Origin: ZC4RG30 sp964455685
GTDB lineage: Bacteria > Pseudomonadota > Gammaproteobacteria > Steroidobacterales > Steroidobacteraceae
Length of the DNA stretch: 44,608 nt
NCBI GenBank assembly: GCA_964455685.1
Contig: CAYVZE010000014.1
Coordinates: 1-44,608 of the forward strand
Reading direction: 5' to 3'
Each line of letters starts with the position of its first letter. Position 1 is the first letter of the stretch. The notes below the pieces were generated by a model. The model had not been told where the DNA came from. It worked only from the letters and a program-made list of their open reading frames with translations, and searched no databases. Both the position numbers and the translations under genes were made by a program. Positions 30,972-42,355 of the stretch are shown here, piece by piece.

Positions 30972-33644
30972 ATGAGCACCGTGGCCCCCCTGACCCAGAA
31001 TGCCGACATCCGCTACCTGGGGCGGCTGCTGGGCGAGGTGATCCGCGCCTTCGGCGGGCAGCGGCTGTTCGACCGCATCGAGTCCATCCGCGCCACCTCG
31101 GTGAAGGTGCACCGCGGGCTGGCCGACGAAGCCGCGCTGGGCCAGTACCTGGCCGAGCTCTCGCCCGACGAGCAGCTCGAGTTCGTGCGCGGCTTCATGC
31201 TGTTCTCGATGCTGGCGAACCTGGCCGAGGACCGGCAGGGCGGCGCCACCGAGCAGGGCGCCACCCTGGCCGCGGCGCTGGAGGAACTGGCCGCCGCCGG
31301 CGTGGACGCGCGTGCGGTGTCGGACCTGCTGGACTCGGCCCTGGTGGTGCCGGTGCTCACCGCGCATCCCACCGAGGTGATGCGCAAGAGCATGCTGGAT
31401 CATCGCGCGCGCATCGCAGCCTTGATGTCGCTGCGCGATGGCGGCGCTGCCGAGGCCTCGGGCGGCGACGTGATCGAGCAGGCACTGGTGCGCCAGATCG
31501 CGCTGATGTGGCAGACCCGGCCGCTGCGCCGCGAGCGCATGCAGGTGCGCGACGAGGTGGAGATCGCGCTGGCCTACCTGCGCGACGTGCTGGTCGAGGT
31601 GCTGCCGGCGCTGTATGCGCGCTGGGACCGGCTGCTGCCGCGTCGCGCCGGCACCTTCCTGAGGCTTGGCTCATGGATCGGCGGCGACCGCGACGGCAAT
31701 CCCAACGTGGACGCAGGCACGCTGCGGCATGCCTTGCGCACGGCTTCGCGCGCCGTGCTCAGCAGCTTCCTTTCGCAGTTGCATGCGCTGGGCAAGGAGC
31801 TGTCGGTGTCCACCGAGAGGGCCGGCGTCAGCGAGGAAGTGCAGGCGCTCGCCGACGCCAGCGGCGATGACCATGCGGGGCGCCGCGACGAGCCCTACCG
31901 GCGCGCGCTGGTGGGCATTCATGCGCGGCTGGCCGCCACCTATACGGCCATCACCGGCCAGCCGCCCGCCCGGCCGCCCGCCGCGCAGCTTGCACCCTAT
32001 ACCCAGGCGTGCGAGCTGCGCGCCGACCTGGCCGCCATCGCGCACAGCCTTGCCTCGCATGGCGCGGGCCTGCTGGCCAGCAGCGGTGCGCTGGGGCGGC
32101 TGATCCGGCTGGTGGAGGCCTGCGGCTTCCACCTCGCCACCATCGATCTGCGGCAGAACTCCGATGTGCATGAGCGTGTGGTGGCGGAACTGCTGCGCGT
32201 GGCCGGCGTGGAGGCGGATTACGTCGCGCTGGATGAGGCGCATCGCGTGGAGCTGCTGCGGCGCGAGCTCGCCAGCCCGCGGCTGCTGTGCAGTCCGTTC
32301 GGTGAATACAGCGCCGGATGCCTCTCGGAGCTGGAGGTGGTGCGCGAGGCGGCGGCCTCGCACCAGCGCTACGGGCCGGAGTGCATCACGCACTGCATCA
32401 TCTCGAAGACGCAGAGCGTGTCGGACATGCTCGAGGCCAATGTGCTGCTGAAGGAGGCCGGGCTGTACCGGCCGGATGAGCCGGCCGCGGCGGCCATCAT
32501 GGTGGTGCCGCTGTTCGAGACCATCTCCGACCTGGAGGCGGCGCCGGGCATCATGCGCCAGTGGCTGGCGCTGCCCGAGGTGCGCGCCGCCGCCGCGCGC
32601 CGCGGCGTGCAGGAAGTGATGGTGGGCTACTCCGACTCGAACAAGGACGGCGGCTACCTCACCTCGGTGTGGAGCCTGCACGAGGCCGGCCGCGCGCTGG
32701 CACAGGTGTTCGAGGAGGCCGGCGTGCGCATGCAGCTGTTCCATGGCCGTGGCGGCAGCGTGGGCCGCGGCGGGGGCCCCTCGGCAGCGGCCATCCGCGC
32801 CCAGCCCGCAGGCACGGTGCAGGGGCGCATCCGCATCACCGAGCAGGGCGAGGTGATCGCGGCCAAGTACGGCACACGCGAGAACGCCGCCGCCAACCTC
32901 GAGACCATGGCGGCCGCCACGGTGCTGGCCTCGCTGGCGCCGCGCACCCGCGGCCCTGACGCGGAGCGTTTCACCGATGCCATGCGCTGGCTGTCGTCGC
33001 AGGCGTTCGCGGCCTATCGCGGACTGGTGTACGGCGATGATGCCTTCCGGCGCTTCTTCCGCGAGTTCACGCCGCTGCAGGAGATTGCCGCGCTGAAGAT
33101 CGGCTCGCGGCCGGCGTCCCGCACGAAGTCCGACCGCATCGAGGACCTGCGTGCCATCCCGTGGGTGTTCTCCTGGGCGCAGGCGCGCGTGATGCTGCCC
33201 GGCTGGTACGGCGCCGGCCATGCACTGGCAGCCTTCCGGGACCACGGCCTGCTGCGCGCCATGGCGGAGGAATGGCCGTTCTTCCGCGCCACGCTCGACA
33301 ACATGGAGATGGTGCTGGCCAAGAGCGATCTGGCCATCGCGCGCCGCTACCTCACGCTGGTCACCGAACCGGGCCTGGCCGCGCATTACTTCGGCCGCAT
33401 CGAGGAGGGCTGGCATCGCACGCGCGATGCGCTGCTGTCGGTGAGCGGCCAGTCCCGGCTGCTGGAGAAGAACCCGCGCCTGGAAACCTCCATCCGCCTG
33501 CGCCTGCCCTATATCGAGCCGCTGAACCTGGTGCAGGTTGAACTGCTGCGGCGGCACCGGTCCGGCGACACCGACCCGCGCGTGGCCGAGGGTATCCACC
33601 TCAGCATCAATGCGGTGGCCACGGCGCTGCGCAACAGCGGCTGA
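30972..33644 (+). CDS. ppc: Phosphoenolpyruvate carboxylase
   Basis: An 890-residue PEP carboxylase, which adds bicarbonate to phosphoenolpyruvate to refill oxaloacetate for the citric-acid cycle. All classical blocks are present: VLTAHPTEVMRKS (His132), GSWIGGDRDGNPNV, GYSDSNKDGGYLTS with the catalytic lysine region, FHGRGGSVGRGGGPS, EQGEVIAAKYG and the C-terminal NSG. Length is normal. I take the ATG giving MSTVAPLTQN; the frame is open upstream across the divergent gene, and no strong ribosome site marks the start (a GTG stands immediately before). Next on the strand is the phosphorylase gene, 135 bases away. Confidence 0.96.
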   Translation: MSTVAPLTQNADIRYLGRLLGEVIRAFGGQRLFDRIESIRATSVKVHRGLADEAALGQYLAELSPDEQLEFVRGFMLFSMLANLAEDRQGGATEQGATLAAALEELAAAGVDARAVSDLLDSALVVPVLTAHPTEVMRKSMLDHRARIAALMSLRDGGAAEASGGDVIEQALVRQIALMWQTRPLRRERMQVRDEVEIALAYLRDVLVEVLPALYARWDRLLPRRAGTFLRLGSWIGGDRDGNPNVDAGTLRHALRTASRAVLSSFLSQLHALGKELSVSTERAGVSEEVQALADASGDDHAGRRDEPYRRALVGIHARLAATYTAITGQPPARPPAAQLAPYTQACELRADLAAIAHSLASHGAGLLASSGALGRLIRLVEACGFHLATIDLRQNSDVHERVVAELLRVAGVEADYVALDEAHRVELLRRELASPRLLCSPFGEYSAGCLSELEVVREAAASHQRYGPECITHCIISKTQSVSDMLEANVLLKEAGLYRPDEPAAAAIMVVPLFETISDLEAAPGIMRQWLALPEVRAAAARRGVQEVMVGYSDSNKDGGYLTSVWSLHEAGRALAQVFEEAGVRMQLFHGRGGSVGRGGGPSAAAIRAQPAGTVQGRIRITEQGEVIAAKYGTRENAAANLETMAAATVLASLAPRTRGPDAERFTDAMRWLSSQAFAAYRGLVYGDDAFRRFFREFTPLQEIAALKIGSRPASRTKSDRIEDLRAIPWVFSWAQARVMLPGWYGAGHALAAFRDHGLLRAMAEEWPFFRATLDNMEMVLAKSDLAIARRYLTLVTEPGLAAHYFGRIEEGWHRTRDALLSVSGQSRLLEKNPRLETSIRLRLPYIEPLNLVQVELLRRHRSGDTDPRVAEGIHLSINAVATALRNSG

Positions 33645-33779
33645 CCGGCGACCCAAAGCGGGGCAACGAAGGCCCGGGTTGCCCGGTCCTGGTGCGCCCC
33701 GGGTGCGGCGAGGTCCGCCAGGGGCTTGCACGTTACTTGCAGGCCATCTGGTGCCTGCTGCAACAATTCCAGGGGAAGC

Positions 33780-36278
<2,499 letters not shown>

Positions 36279-36287
36279 CCGTCGTGC

Positions 36288-38600
36288 TCAGCCGCGCGCG
36301 CGCCGCTTCGGGCGCGGCGCCTGGGCGGCAGGCCGCACGTAGTGGCCGTATCCCTCGGCCAGCATGCGGCCGAACTGCGCGGGCGGCACGGCCGGGCTGT
36401 GCAGGAAGCCCTGCGACTTGTCGCAGCCGAGCTGCTGCAGCAGTTCCAGCTCCTCAGGCTTCTCCACGCCCTCGGCGACGGTGAGCATCTCCAGCGCGCG
36501 CGCCAGCGCGATGATGGTGCGCACCAGGCTGCTGCCCTGGGCGCCGTCGGTGCAGCGCGTGACGAAGCTGCGGTCGATCTTCAGCGTGTTCACCGGCAGC
36601 GCCGCCAGGCGCGCCAGCGAGGAGTAGCCGGTGCCGAAGTCGTCGATGGCGATGCGGCTGCCTGCATCGCGCAGGCGCTGCAGCAGGGCAACCTCGTGCG
36701 GGGAGTCCTCCTGCAGCAGGCCCTCGACGATCTCGATGTCCAGGCCCCAGTCCGGCGTGGACCACGACGCCACGGCGTCGAGGAAGCGTTGCTCGAAGTC
36801 CGGGTCGCGCAGCTGCAGCGGTGAAATGTTGACCGCGATGCGCGCCGGCGGCAGGCCGGCGCGCATCCACTCCTGGCAGTCGCGCGCGGCCTGCTCGATC
36901 ACCCAGTAGCCCACCTGCACGATCAGTCCGGTGGACTCCAGCGACGGCAGGAACTGCGCCGGCGGCACCAGTTCCTCGTCATGCCGCCAGCGCAGCAGCG
37001 CCTCGGCGCCCTGGATGCGGCGCGAGGCCAGGCTGACCTTGGGCTGGTAGTGCAGCTCGAACTCGCCGCGCTCCAGCGCGAAGCGCAGCCGGTGCTCCAG
37101 CGCCAGCCGGCCGACGCGGTTGGAGCGCGAGGCCGGGCTGTAGCGCACCAGGTACTCGCCGGACTCGCGCGCGTGCTGCGCCGCCGCCTCGGCGTTCTGC
37201 ACCAGCGTCATCGCGTCCTCGCCGTCCTCCGGCCACAGCGCGTAACCGCCACGGGCCCGTACCGGGATCTCGTGGCCCTCGATCACGAACGGCTCGCTGA
37301 AGATCCTGTCTGCCTGCCGGCGGGCGCTGGCGTGGACCTGCTGGTCGGTGCGCTCGCCCTGGGTGCGCACCAGCGCGAAGGTGCCGCCGCCGAAGTGCGC
37401 GACCTGGCCGCCGGGGAAGGTCTGCCGCAGCCGCTCGGCCACGTGCTGCAGCAGCAGGTCACCGATGCGACGGCCGAAGGAGTCGTTGATCACGCTCAGC
37501 CGCTCGATGTCCATCACCGCCACGGCGTGGCGGGTGCGCGGGCTGACCGGCAGCGAGATCAGCCGCTGCACGCGCTCGCAGAACAGCGGCCGCTTGGCCA
37601 GGCCCGTCTGCGGGTCGAAATGCGACAGGAACCGGGCGCGGGTGTCGCGCTGCAGGTACTGCAGCCCGAAGGAGAGGTTGCCGGCCACCTCGCGCAACAT
37701 GGACAGCTCCTCCTCGCCGGCCATGCCGCCTTCGTGCGCAGCCAGCACCAGCACGCCGATGGCGGTGCCATCCACCATCAGCGGCAGCACCACCAGCGTG
37801 CGCAGCCCGGTTCCCTCGAGCAGTGCGCAGGGTCCATCCGGGTCTTCCGCCGCGGATGGAACGCCAGGGGCAGTGACGTCCTTGCACACCGCCTCACGTC
37901 CGCTGGAGATGACGCCGCTGATGAGCCCGCGCTCGCGGGCGGCCGAATCGGCCACGCGGTCGGAGAGCGCCTGGGTCTCGTCCGGGTCGACGCCGCTCCA
38001 GGCCACGGGCTGGATGGTGGCCGGACCCGGCACCTCGGCGGCTGCGATGGCCGAGGCATAGCCGCCTTCCACCACCGCCAGCCGGCAGGTCTCGCGCAGC
38101 AGCTCGTTGCGGTCGCGGATGCGCAGCACCAGCCCGTTGATGCCGCCCAGCATGCGCAGCACCCGGTTCAGGCGCGCGATCTGGGCTTCCTGGCGGATGC
38201 GCTCGCGGTGCGCCTCGGCCTCGGCGATGGCGCGGCGGATGGCGGGTGCGAGCCGCACCATGTTCTCCTTGAGTACATAGTCCACGGCGCCGGCGCGCAG
38301 GGCCTCGATGGCGCGTTCCTCGCCGATGGTGCCGGACAGGAAGATGAAGGGAATCTGCGGCGCCTCGTTGCCGGCGATGCGCAGCGCCGACATGCCGTCG
38401 AACCGGGGCAGCGAGAAGTCGGACAGGATGATGTCCGGCGCGAAGCTGTGCAGCTGCTCGCTCAGTTGCCGCTCGGTTTCCACCCGGCACCACTCGCAGG
38501 TGATGCCGGCGCGCTGCAGCTGGTACACGGCGCGCTCGACATCCTCCTTCATGTCCTCCACGAAGAGGATCCTGATGGGTGCGGTGCTTTCCTCTCCCAT
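36288..38600 (-). CDS. Response regulator with GAF-like, degenerate GGDEF and EAL domains
   Basis: A 770-residue signalling protein. REC domain about 8-125 with acceptor Asp61 (LSDFSLPRFDG), FLSGT and the lysine in YVLKENM; a GAF-like sensor about 150-310; a GGDEF domain about 325-485 whose active motif reads HFGGGTFALV, so cyclase activity is not expected; and an EAL phosphodiesterase domain about 500-750 with GAEALLRW, AVNISPLQLRD, DIEIVEG, AIDDFGTGYSSL, LKIDRSF and AEGVEKPEELELL. It should degrade c-di-GMP in response to phosphorylation. It converges on the phosphorylase gene with nine bases and is divergent from a REC-kinase gene, a possible partner. The start lacks a clear ribosome site. 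Confidence 0.93.
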   Translation of the reverse strand: MGEESTAPIRILFVEDMKEDVERAVYQLQRAGITCEWCRVETERQLSEQLHSFAPDIILSDFSLPRFDGMSALRIAGNEAPQIPFIFLSGTIGEERAIEALRAGAVDYVLKENMVRLAPAIRRAIAEAEAHRERIRQEAQIARLNRVLRMLGGINGLVLRIRDRNELLRETCRLAVVEGGYASAIAAAEVPGPATIQPVAWSGVDPDETQALSDRVADSAARERGLISGVISSGREAVCKDVTAPGVPSAAEDPDGPCALLEGTGLRTLVVLPLMVDGTAIGVLVLAAHEGGMAGEEELSMLREVAGNLSFGLQYLQRDTRARFLSHFDPQTGLAKRPLFCERVQRLISLPVSPRTRHAVAVMDIERLSVINDSFGRRIGDLLLQHVAERLRQTFPGGQVAHFGGGTFALVRTQGERTDQQVHASARRQADRIFSEPFVIEGHEIPVRARGGYALWPEDGEDAMTLVQNAEAAAQHARESGEYLVRYSPASRSNRVGRLALEHRLRFALERGEFELHYQPKVSLASRRIQGAEALLRWRHDEELVPPAQFLPSLESTGLIVQVGYWVIEQAARDCQEWMRAGLPPARIAVNISPLQLRDPDFEQRFLDAVASWSTPDWGLDIEIVEGLLQEDSPHEVALLQRLRDAGSRIAIDDFGTGYSSLARLAALPVNTLKIDRSFVTRCTDGAQGSSLVRTIIALARALEMLTVAEGVEKPEELELLQQLGCDKSQGFLHSPAVPPAQFGRMLAEGYGHYVRPAAQAPRPKRRARG

Positions 38601-38915
38601 TGCTGCAAAGCTAACACGCAGTGCGGAATTGCTGTCCCGCCCGTGCCCGATGGGAGGGAACGGATGATTCGCATAGCGAGTGGTACTTGACGGAATGAGG
38701 TCAAGCGCGAGATTGATTGGTCAACGGGCTTTTTTCCGTGATGCGCTGCGACACATAATGGCTGGCGCGATCCTGCCGTCGGGAGCGGGGCCGCGTTTCA
38801 CTGAACGCCTGGGGAAACGAATGGCCACCCGCAAGGGAAAATCTCGACAAGTCCGGGATGTGCCGCGCACGCCGCCGCATGGGGCCTGCGTTGCTGCCAT
38901 CGAGGAGCCGGTGCG
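38601..38915. other. Divergent region between EAL protein and REC-kinase genes
   Basis: About 315 bases. It contains two TTGA/TCAA inverted repeats: TTGAC-8-GTCAA at 38687-38704 and TTGATTGGTCAA at 38713-38724. The first overlaps a TTGACG that could be a -35, without a convincing -10. A possible short gene (38821-38919) occupies the right end. Otherwise nothing recognisable. Confidence 0.4.
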
Positions 38916-38919
38916 ATGA
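38821..38919 (+). CDS. Possible small basic leader peptide before the REC-kinase
   Basis: A 32-codon reading frame beginning MATRKGKSRQVRDV is preceded by GGGGAAAC and its TGA overlaps the kinase ATG by four bases (ATGA). It could couple translation of the kinase. No homologue is recognised and the overlap may be chance. Confidence 0.25.
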   Translation: MATRKGKSRQVRDVPRTPPHGACVAAIEEPVR

Positions 38920-40079
38920 ACACGGAAGTCCGGGGGCGCCTGCTCATCGTCGACGACGAGCTCCTCCAGCTGGCGGCGCTGTGCGACACGCTGGAGATGG
39001 AGGGCTATGCCACGCGCGGCTTCAGCTCGGCCCGTGAGGCGCTGACGGCCCTCAAGCCCGGCCAGTACGACCTGCTGCTCACCGACCTGATGATGCCGGA
39101 GATGGACGGCATCTCGCTGATCGACAACGTGCGAGCCATCGACCCGGGCATGGCCGCGGTGGTAATGACCGGCCACGGCACCATCGACACCGCGGTGCTG
39201 GCCATGCAGGCTGGCGCGCTGGACTACATCCTCAAGCCCTTCAGCCTCAACATCGCGCGGCCGGTGATCGCGCGTGCGCTGGACCTGCTGCAGCTGCGGC
39301 GCGAGGTGGCGGCGCTGCAGGCGGCCGAGCGGAGGCGGGCCGAGGAACTGGCGGCGGCCTACGCCGATCTGGAATCCTTCTCGTACTCGGTCTCGCATGA
39401 CCTGCGCGCGCCGCTGCTGTTCGTGAAGGACTTCGCGCTGCGCCTGAAGGAGGACTTCGGCGGGCAGCTCGGCGAAGAGGGCCGCCGCATCGCCCAGCTG
39501 GTGTACGACGGCAGCGTCAGCATGGACCGCATGATCGTCGGCCTGCTGGCGTTCTCGCGTTCCACCCGCCAGCCGCTGGAGCTGCTGCCGGTGGACATGG
39601 AGTCCATCGTGCGTCCGCTCATCGCCGAGGCGCGCGCCGTGTACGAGGGACCGGAGCCGCGCATCGACGTGGAACCGCTGCCCCGCGCGCTGGCTGATTC
39701 CACGGTGATCCGCCACGTGTGGTCGAACCTGATCGGCAACGCGCTGAAGTTCAGCTCGCGCCAGAGCGAGCCGCGGGTGCGCATCAGCGCGAGGCTGGAG
39801 CAGGGCGGGCGCGCCGGCGAGGGCAGGGCGGTCTACACCGTCGAGGACAATGGCGTGGGCTTCGACTCCAGGCACGCCGACAAGCTGTTCGGCGTGTTCA
39901 AGCGCCTGCACAGCGTGGATGAGTTCCCGGGCACCGGCGTGGGACTGGCCATCGCGCACCGCATCGTGACCCGGCATGGGGGCCGCATCTGGGCCGAGTC
40001 CTCGCCGGGACAGGGCGCGCGCTTCCACTTCACCCTCCCGGCGGTGCCGGAAGAGCGAAGGCAGCAGGCGGTGCGCTGA
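38916..40079 (+). CDS. Hybrid sensor: REC domain followed by histidine kinase
   Basis: A 387-residue cytoplasmic protein in which an N-terminal receiver domain (about 9-122; acidic DD at 13-14, acceptor Asp57 in LLTDLMMPEMDG, Thr in VMTGHGT, Lys in ILKPFS) is joined by a helical linker (residues 125-150) to a HisKA domain with phospho-acceptor His161 (SYSVSHDLRAPL) and a HATPase domain (VWSNLIGNALKFSS, VEDNGVGFD, GTGVGLAIAHRIVTRHGG). There is no membrane or sensor region, so input must come through the receiver. The kinase type resembles bacteriophytochrome/SLR0473-like enzymes. GAGGAG supports the start. It is divergent from the REC-EAL protein, a plausible phosphotransfer partner. Confidence 0.93.
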   Translation: MNTEVRGRLLIVDDELLQLAALCDTLEMEGYATRGFSSAREALTALKPGQYDLLLTDLMMPEMDGISLIDNVRAIDPGMAAVVMTGHGTIDTAVLAMQAGALDYILKPFSLNIARPVIARALDLLQLRREVAALQAAERRRAEELAAAYADLESFSYSVSHDLRAPLLFVKDFALRLKEDFGGQLGEEGRRIAQLVYDGSVSMDRMIVGLLAFSRSTRQPLELLPVDMESIVRPLIAEARAVYEGPEPRIDVEPLPRALADSTVIRHVWSNLIGNALKFSSRQSEPRVRISARLEQGGRAGEGRAVYTVEDNGVGFDSRHADKLFGVFKRLHSVDEFPGTGVGLAIAHRIVTRHGGRIWAESSPGQGARFHFTLPAVPEERRQQAVR

Positions 40080-40096
40080 AGGGACGCCGGGGGCTC

Positions 40097-41254
40097 TCAG
40101 CCCGCGGCGTCGTTGAGGAAGCCGCGGATCGCGGCGTCGAAGCGCGGCAGGTCGACCAGGAAGGCGTCGTGCCCCTCGATCGACGGCAGTGGCGCGAAGC
40201 GCGTGTCGATGCCGGCCGCCTCCATGTCGCGGGCGATGGCCGCCTGCTCCTCGATGGCGAACAGGAAGTCAGATTCCACGCCCACCACCAGTGCCTTCTC
40301 GATGCCGGCGCGGCGGTACACCTCGGCAGGCGTGCCATGCTCGGCGATGTCGAAGCAATCCATGGCGCGCGAGAGGTACAGGTAGCAGTTCGGGTCGAAG
40401 GCGCGCACGAACTTCTCGGCCTGCGCCTCCAGGTAGGTCTCCACCGCGAAGCGCGGACCGAAGCCCTCGGGCACGCGCTTGAGTGCCTGCTCCACCTGCC
40501 GCCGGCCCACCTCGCCGATGCCCTGGCGGGCAAAGCGCTTGGACCACTCCGCGGCGGAGCGGTAGGTGATGGTGCCCAGCTTGCGCGCCACACGCATGCC
40601 GGACTGCGGGCCGGTCTCCGGGCTGGCGTACTGGCCGTTCTTCCACGCCGGGTCGCTCATCACCGCCTCACGCTGCACGCTGCGCAGCGCGATGGCAAAC
40701 GGCGAGGAGGCCGAGGAGCCGGAGATGGAAACCAGCCGGCGGGTGCCGTTCGGCACCATGGCGGCGAAGGCCACCACCACCATGCCGCCCAAGGAGGGGC
40801 CAATCACGGTGTCCAGCTTCTCGATGCCCAGTGAGCGCGCCGCCTCGAAGCCTGCGCGGGCGATGTCCTCCACCGCCAGTTCGGGGAATTCCAGCCGGTA
40901 CGGCCGGCCGGTGGCCGGGTTCACGGACGCCGGCCCGGTGGAGCCGAAGCAGCTGCCCAGCGAGTTCACGCACATCACGAACCAGCGGTCGGTATCGATG
41001 GCGCGGCCGGGGCCGATCATTTTCTCCCACCAGCCCGGGCTGGGGTCGGCGGGTGAGGAGGCGGCATGCGACGAGGGTGACAGGCCGGTGAACAGCAGGA
41101 TGGCATTGCTGCGATCCTTGTTCAGCTCGCCCCAGCACTCGTAGGCCACCTGGGCGCGCGTGAGCGCCCCTCCCCGGTAGAGGGCAAACGGGTTCGGCAG
41201 CGGGGCGATCCGCACCGCCGAGCCGGAGACATCCTCCTTGCGCACTGCGGTCAC
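40097..41254 (-). CDS. Serine/homoserine O-acyltransferase (MetX family; probably serine O-succinyltransferase)
   Basis: A 385-residue alpha/beta-hydrolase acyltransferase of the MetX family. The triad is visible as Ser154 in IGPSLGGMVV, Asp329 in GVESDFLF and His362 in IEGHDAFLV. The segment LSPSSHAASSPADPSPGWWE differs from the usual homoserine acetyltransferase segment and resembles the group reported as serine O-succinyltransferases in Xanthomonadales. It follows cysK after four bases on the same strand, and cysB is divergent from cysK, so its context is cysteine rather than methionine synthesis. The start is GTG. I rate the family certain and serine O-succinylation likely; homoserine acyltransferase is the alternative. 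Confidence 0.88.
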   Translation of the reverse strand: MTAVRKEDVSGSAVRIAPLPNPFALYRGGALTRAQVAYECWGELNKDRSNAILLFTGLSPSSHAASSPADPSPGWWEKMIGPGRAIDTDRWFVMCVNSLGSCFGSTGPASVNPATGRPYRLEFPELAVEDIARAGFEAARSLGIEKLDTVIGPSLGGMVVVAFAAMVPNGTRRLVSISGSSASSPFAIALRSVQREAVMSDPAWKNGQYASPETGPQSGMRVARKLGTITYRSAAEWSKRFARQGIGEVGRRQVEQALKRVPEGFGPRFAVETYLEAQAEKFVRAFDPNCYLYLSRAMDCFDIAEHGTPAEVYRRAGIEKALVVGVESDFLFAIEEQAAIARDMEAAGIDTRFAPLPSIEGHDAFLVDLPRFDAAIRGFLNDAAG

Positions 41255-41258
41255 GGCT

Positions 41259-42200
41259 TCAGGGCTCAGGGTCGCTGCCCTCGTTGATGCCCTCGGCCAG
41301 CACCGTGGACAGGTAGCGCTCGCCCGTGTCGGGCAGCATGGCGAGGATGACCGAGCCGGGCGCGGCCTGGCGGGCCACCTGCAGTGCGGCCGAGAAGGTG
41401 GCGCCGGAGGAAATGCCGCAGAAGATGCCTTCGCGGGTGGCCAGCGCGCGCGCGGTGGCGATGGCGTCGGCGTCGCTGACGTGCACGATCTGGTCGGCCA
41501 CCTTCGGGTTCAGCACCTTGGGCACGAAGTCCGGGGTCCAGCCCTGGATCTTGTGCGGGGTGAAGGCCTTGCCTGACACCAGCGCGGCGCCCTCGGGCTC
41601 GGCCAGCACCACCTTGGTCTCCGGCCGGGCCAGCTTGATCATCTCGCCGGCGCCGGTGACGGTGCCGCCGGTGCCCCAGCCGCTGACGAAGTAGTCCAGC
41701 CGCTTGCCTGCGAAGTCCGACAGGATCTCCGGGCCGGTGGTGTTGCGGTGGTAGGCCGGGTTGGCGAGGTTCTCGAACTGCCGCGCCAGGAACCAGCCGT
41801 GCTTCTTCGCCAGCTCCTCGGCCTTCCTCACCATGCCGGTGCCGCGCTCGGCGGCCGGGGTGAGGATCACCTTCGCGCCCAGCATGCGCATGATCTTGCG
41901 CCGCTCGACCGAGAAGGTTTCCACCATGGTGGCCACGAAGGGATAGCCCTTGGCGGCGCACACCATGGCCAGCGCGATGCCCGTGTTGCCCGAGGTGGCC
42001 TCGATCACGGTCTGGCCGGGCTTGAGCGCGCCGGTGCGCTCGGCCTCCTCAATGATGGCGATGGCCAGGCGGTCCTTGACCGAGGCGCCGGGGTTGAAGA
42101 ACTCGCACTTGGCATACATGGTGATGCCTTCGGGCGCGAGACGGTTGATACGGACGATCGGCGTGCGGCCGATCGTGTCGAGAATGCTGTCGTAGATCAT
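41259..42200 (-). CDS. cysK: Cysteine synthase A (O-acylserine sulfhydrylase)
   Basis: A 313-residue PLP enzyme that converts an activated serine and sulfide to cysteine. Motifs: the PLP lysine Lys42 in FNPGASVKDRLA, EATSGNTGIALAMVCAAKG, GWGTGGTVTGAGE for phosphate binding, and GISSGATFSAAL near the end. The start ATG giving MIYDSILDTIGRTP fits the family; a TTG at 42242 would add 14 residues. The acyltransferase gene begins four bases after its stop, forming a two-gene operon for making and using the activated serine. It is divergent from cysB, which probably controls it. Confidence 0.95.
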   Translation of the reverse strand: MIYDSILDTIGRTPIVRINRLAPEGITMYAKCEFFNPGASVKDRLAIAIIEEAERTGALKPGQTVIEATSGNTGIALAMVCAAKGYPFVATMVETFSVERRKIMRMLGAKVILTPAAERGTGMVRKAEELAKKHGWFLARQFENLANPAYHRNTTGPEILSDFAGKRLDYFVSGWGTGGTVTGAGEMIKLARPETKVVLAEPEGAALVSGKAFTPHKIQGWTPDFVPKVLNPKVADQIVHVSDADAIATARALATREGIFCGISSGATFSAALQVARQAAPGSVILAMLPDTGERYLSTVLAEGINEGSDPEP

Positions 42201-42295
42201 CGGCACACCAGCCTCGCGGGCGAGGTCCTGCTTACCCGTCAATTGGGAGGGCGACTCTACGGCGGCGCCAGTGGCCGCGAAAAGGAGAATCGGAA

Positions 42296-42345
42296 AGCGT
42301 GAATCATTGATTACAGATTGTTATAATAATCCTGTTTCATTGTGG
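42296..42345. promoter_or_regulatory. AT-rich control region between cysK and cysB
   Basis: In a GC-rich genome this stretch is strikingly AT-rich (TTGATTACAG, TTATAATAATCCTG, GTTTCATTG). It lies between the divergent cysK and cysB starts. It contains TATAAT on the plus strand at 42322-42327 without a well-spaced -35, and on the minus strand ATGAAA and TGTAAT at about 19 bases spacing. CysB sites are AT-rich, so binding here, with repression of cysB and activation of cysK, is a fair inference. Confidence 0.5.
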
Positions 42346-42355
42346 GGGTGCCCAT

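Noticed and set aside
31671..33731. 686-codon open frame opposite ppc
   Set aside because: Antisense of a gene with every catalytic motif of PEP carboxylase; composition typical of a shadow frame.
42307..42327. Standard sigma-70 promoter TTGATT...TATAAT for cysB
   Set aside because: The two hexamers are only nine bases apart, far too close, so I recorded only an AT-rich control region.
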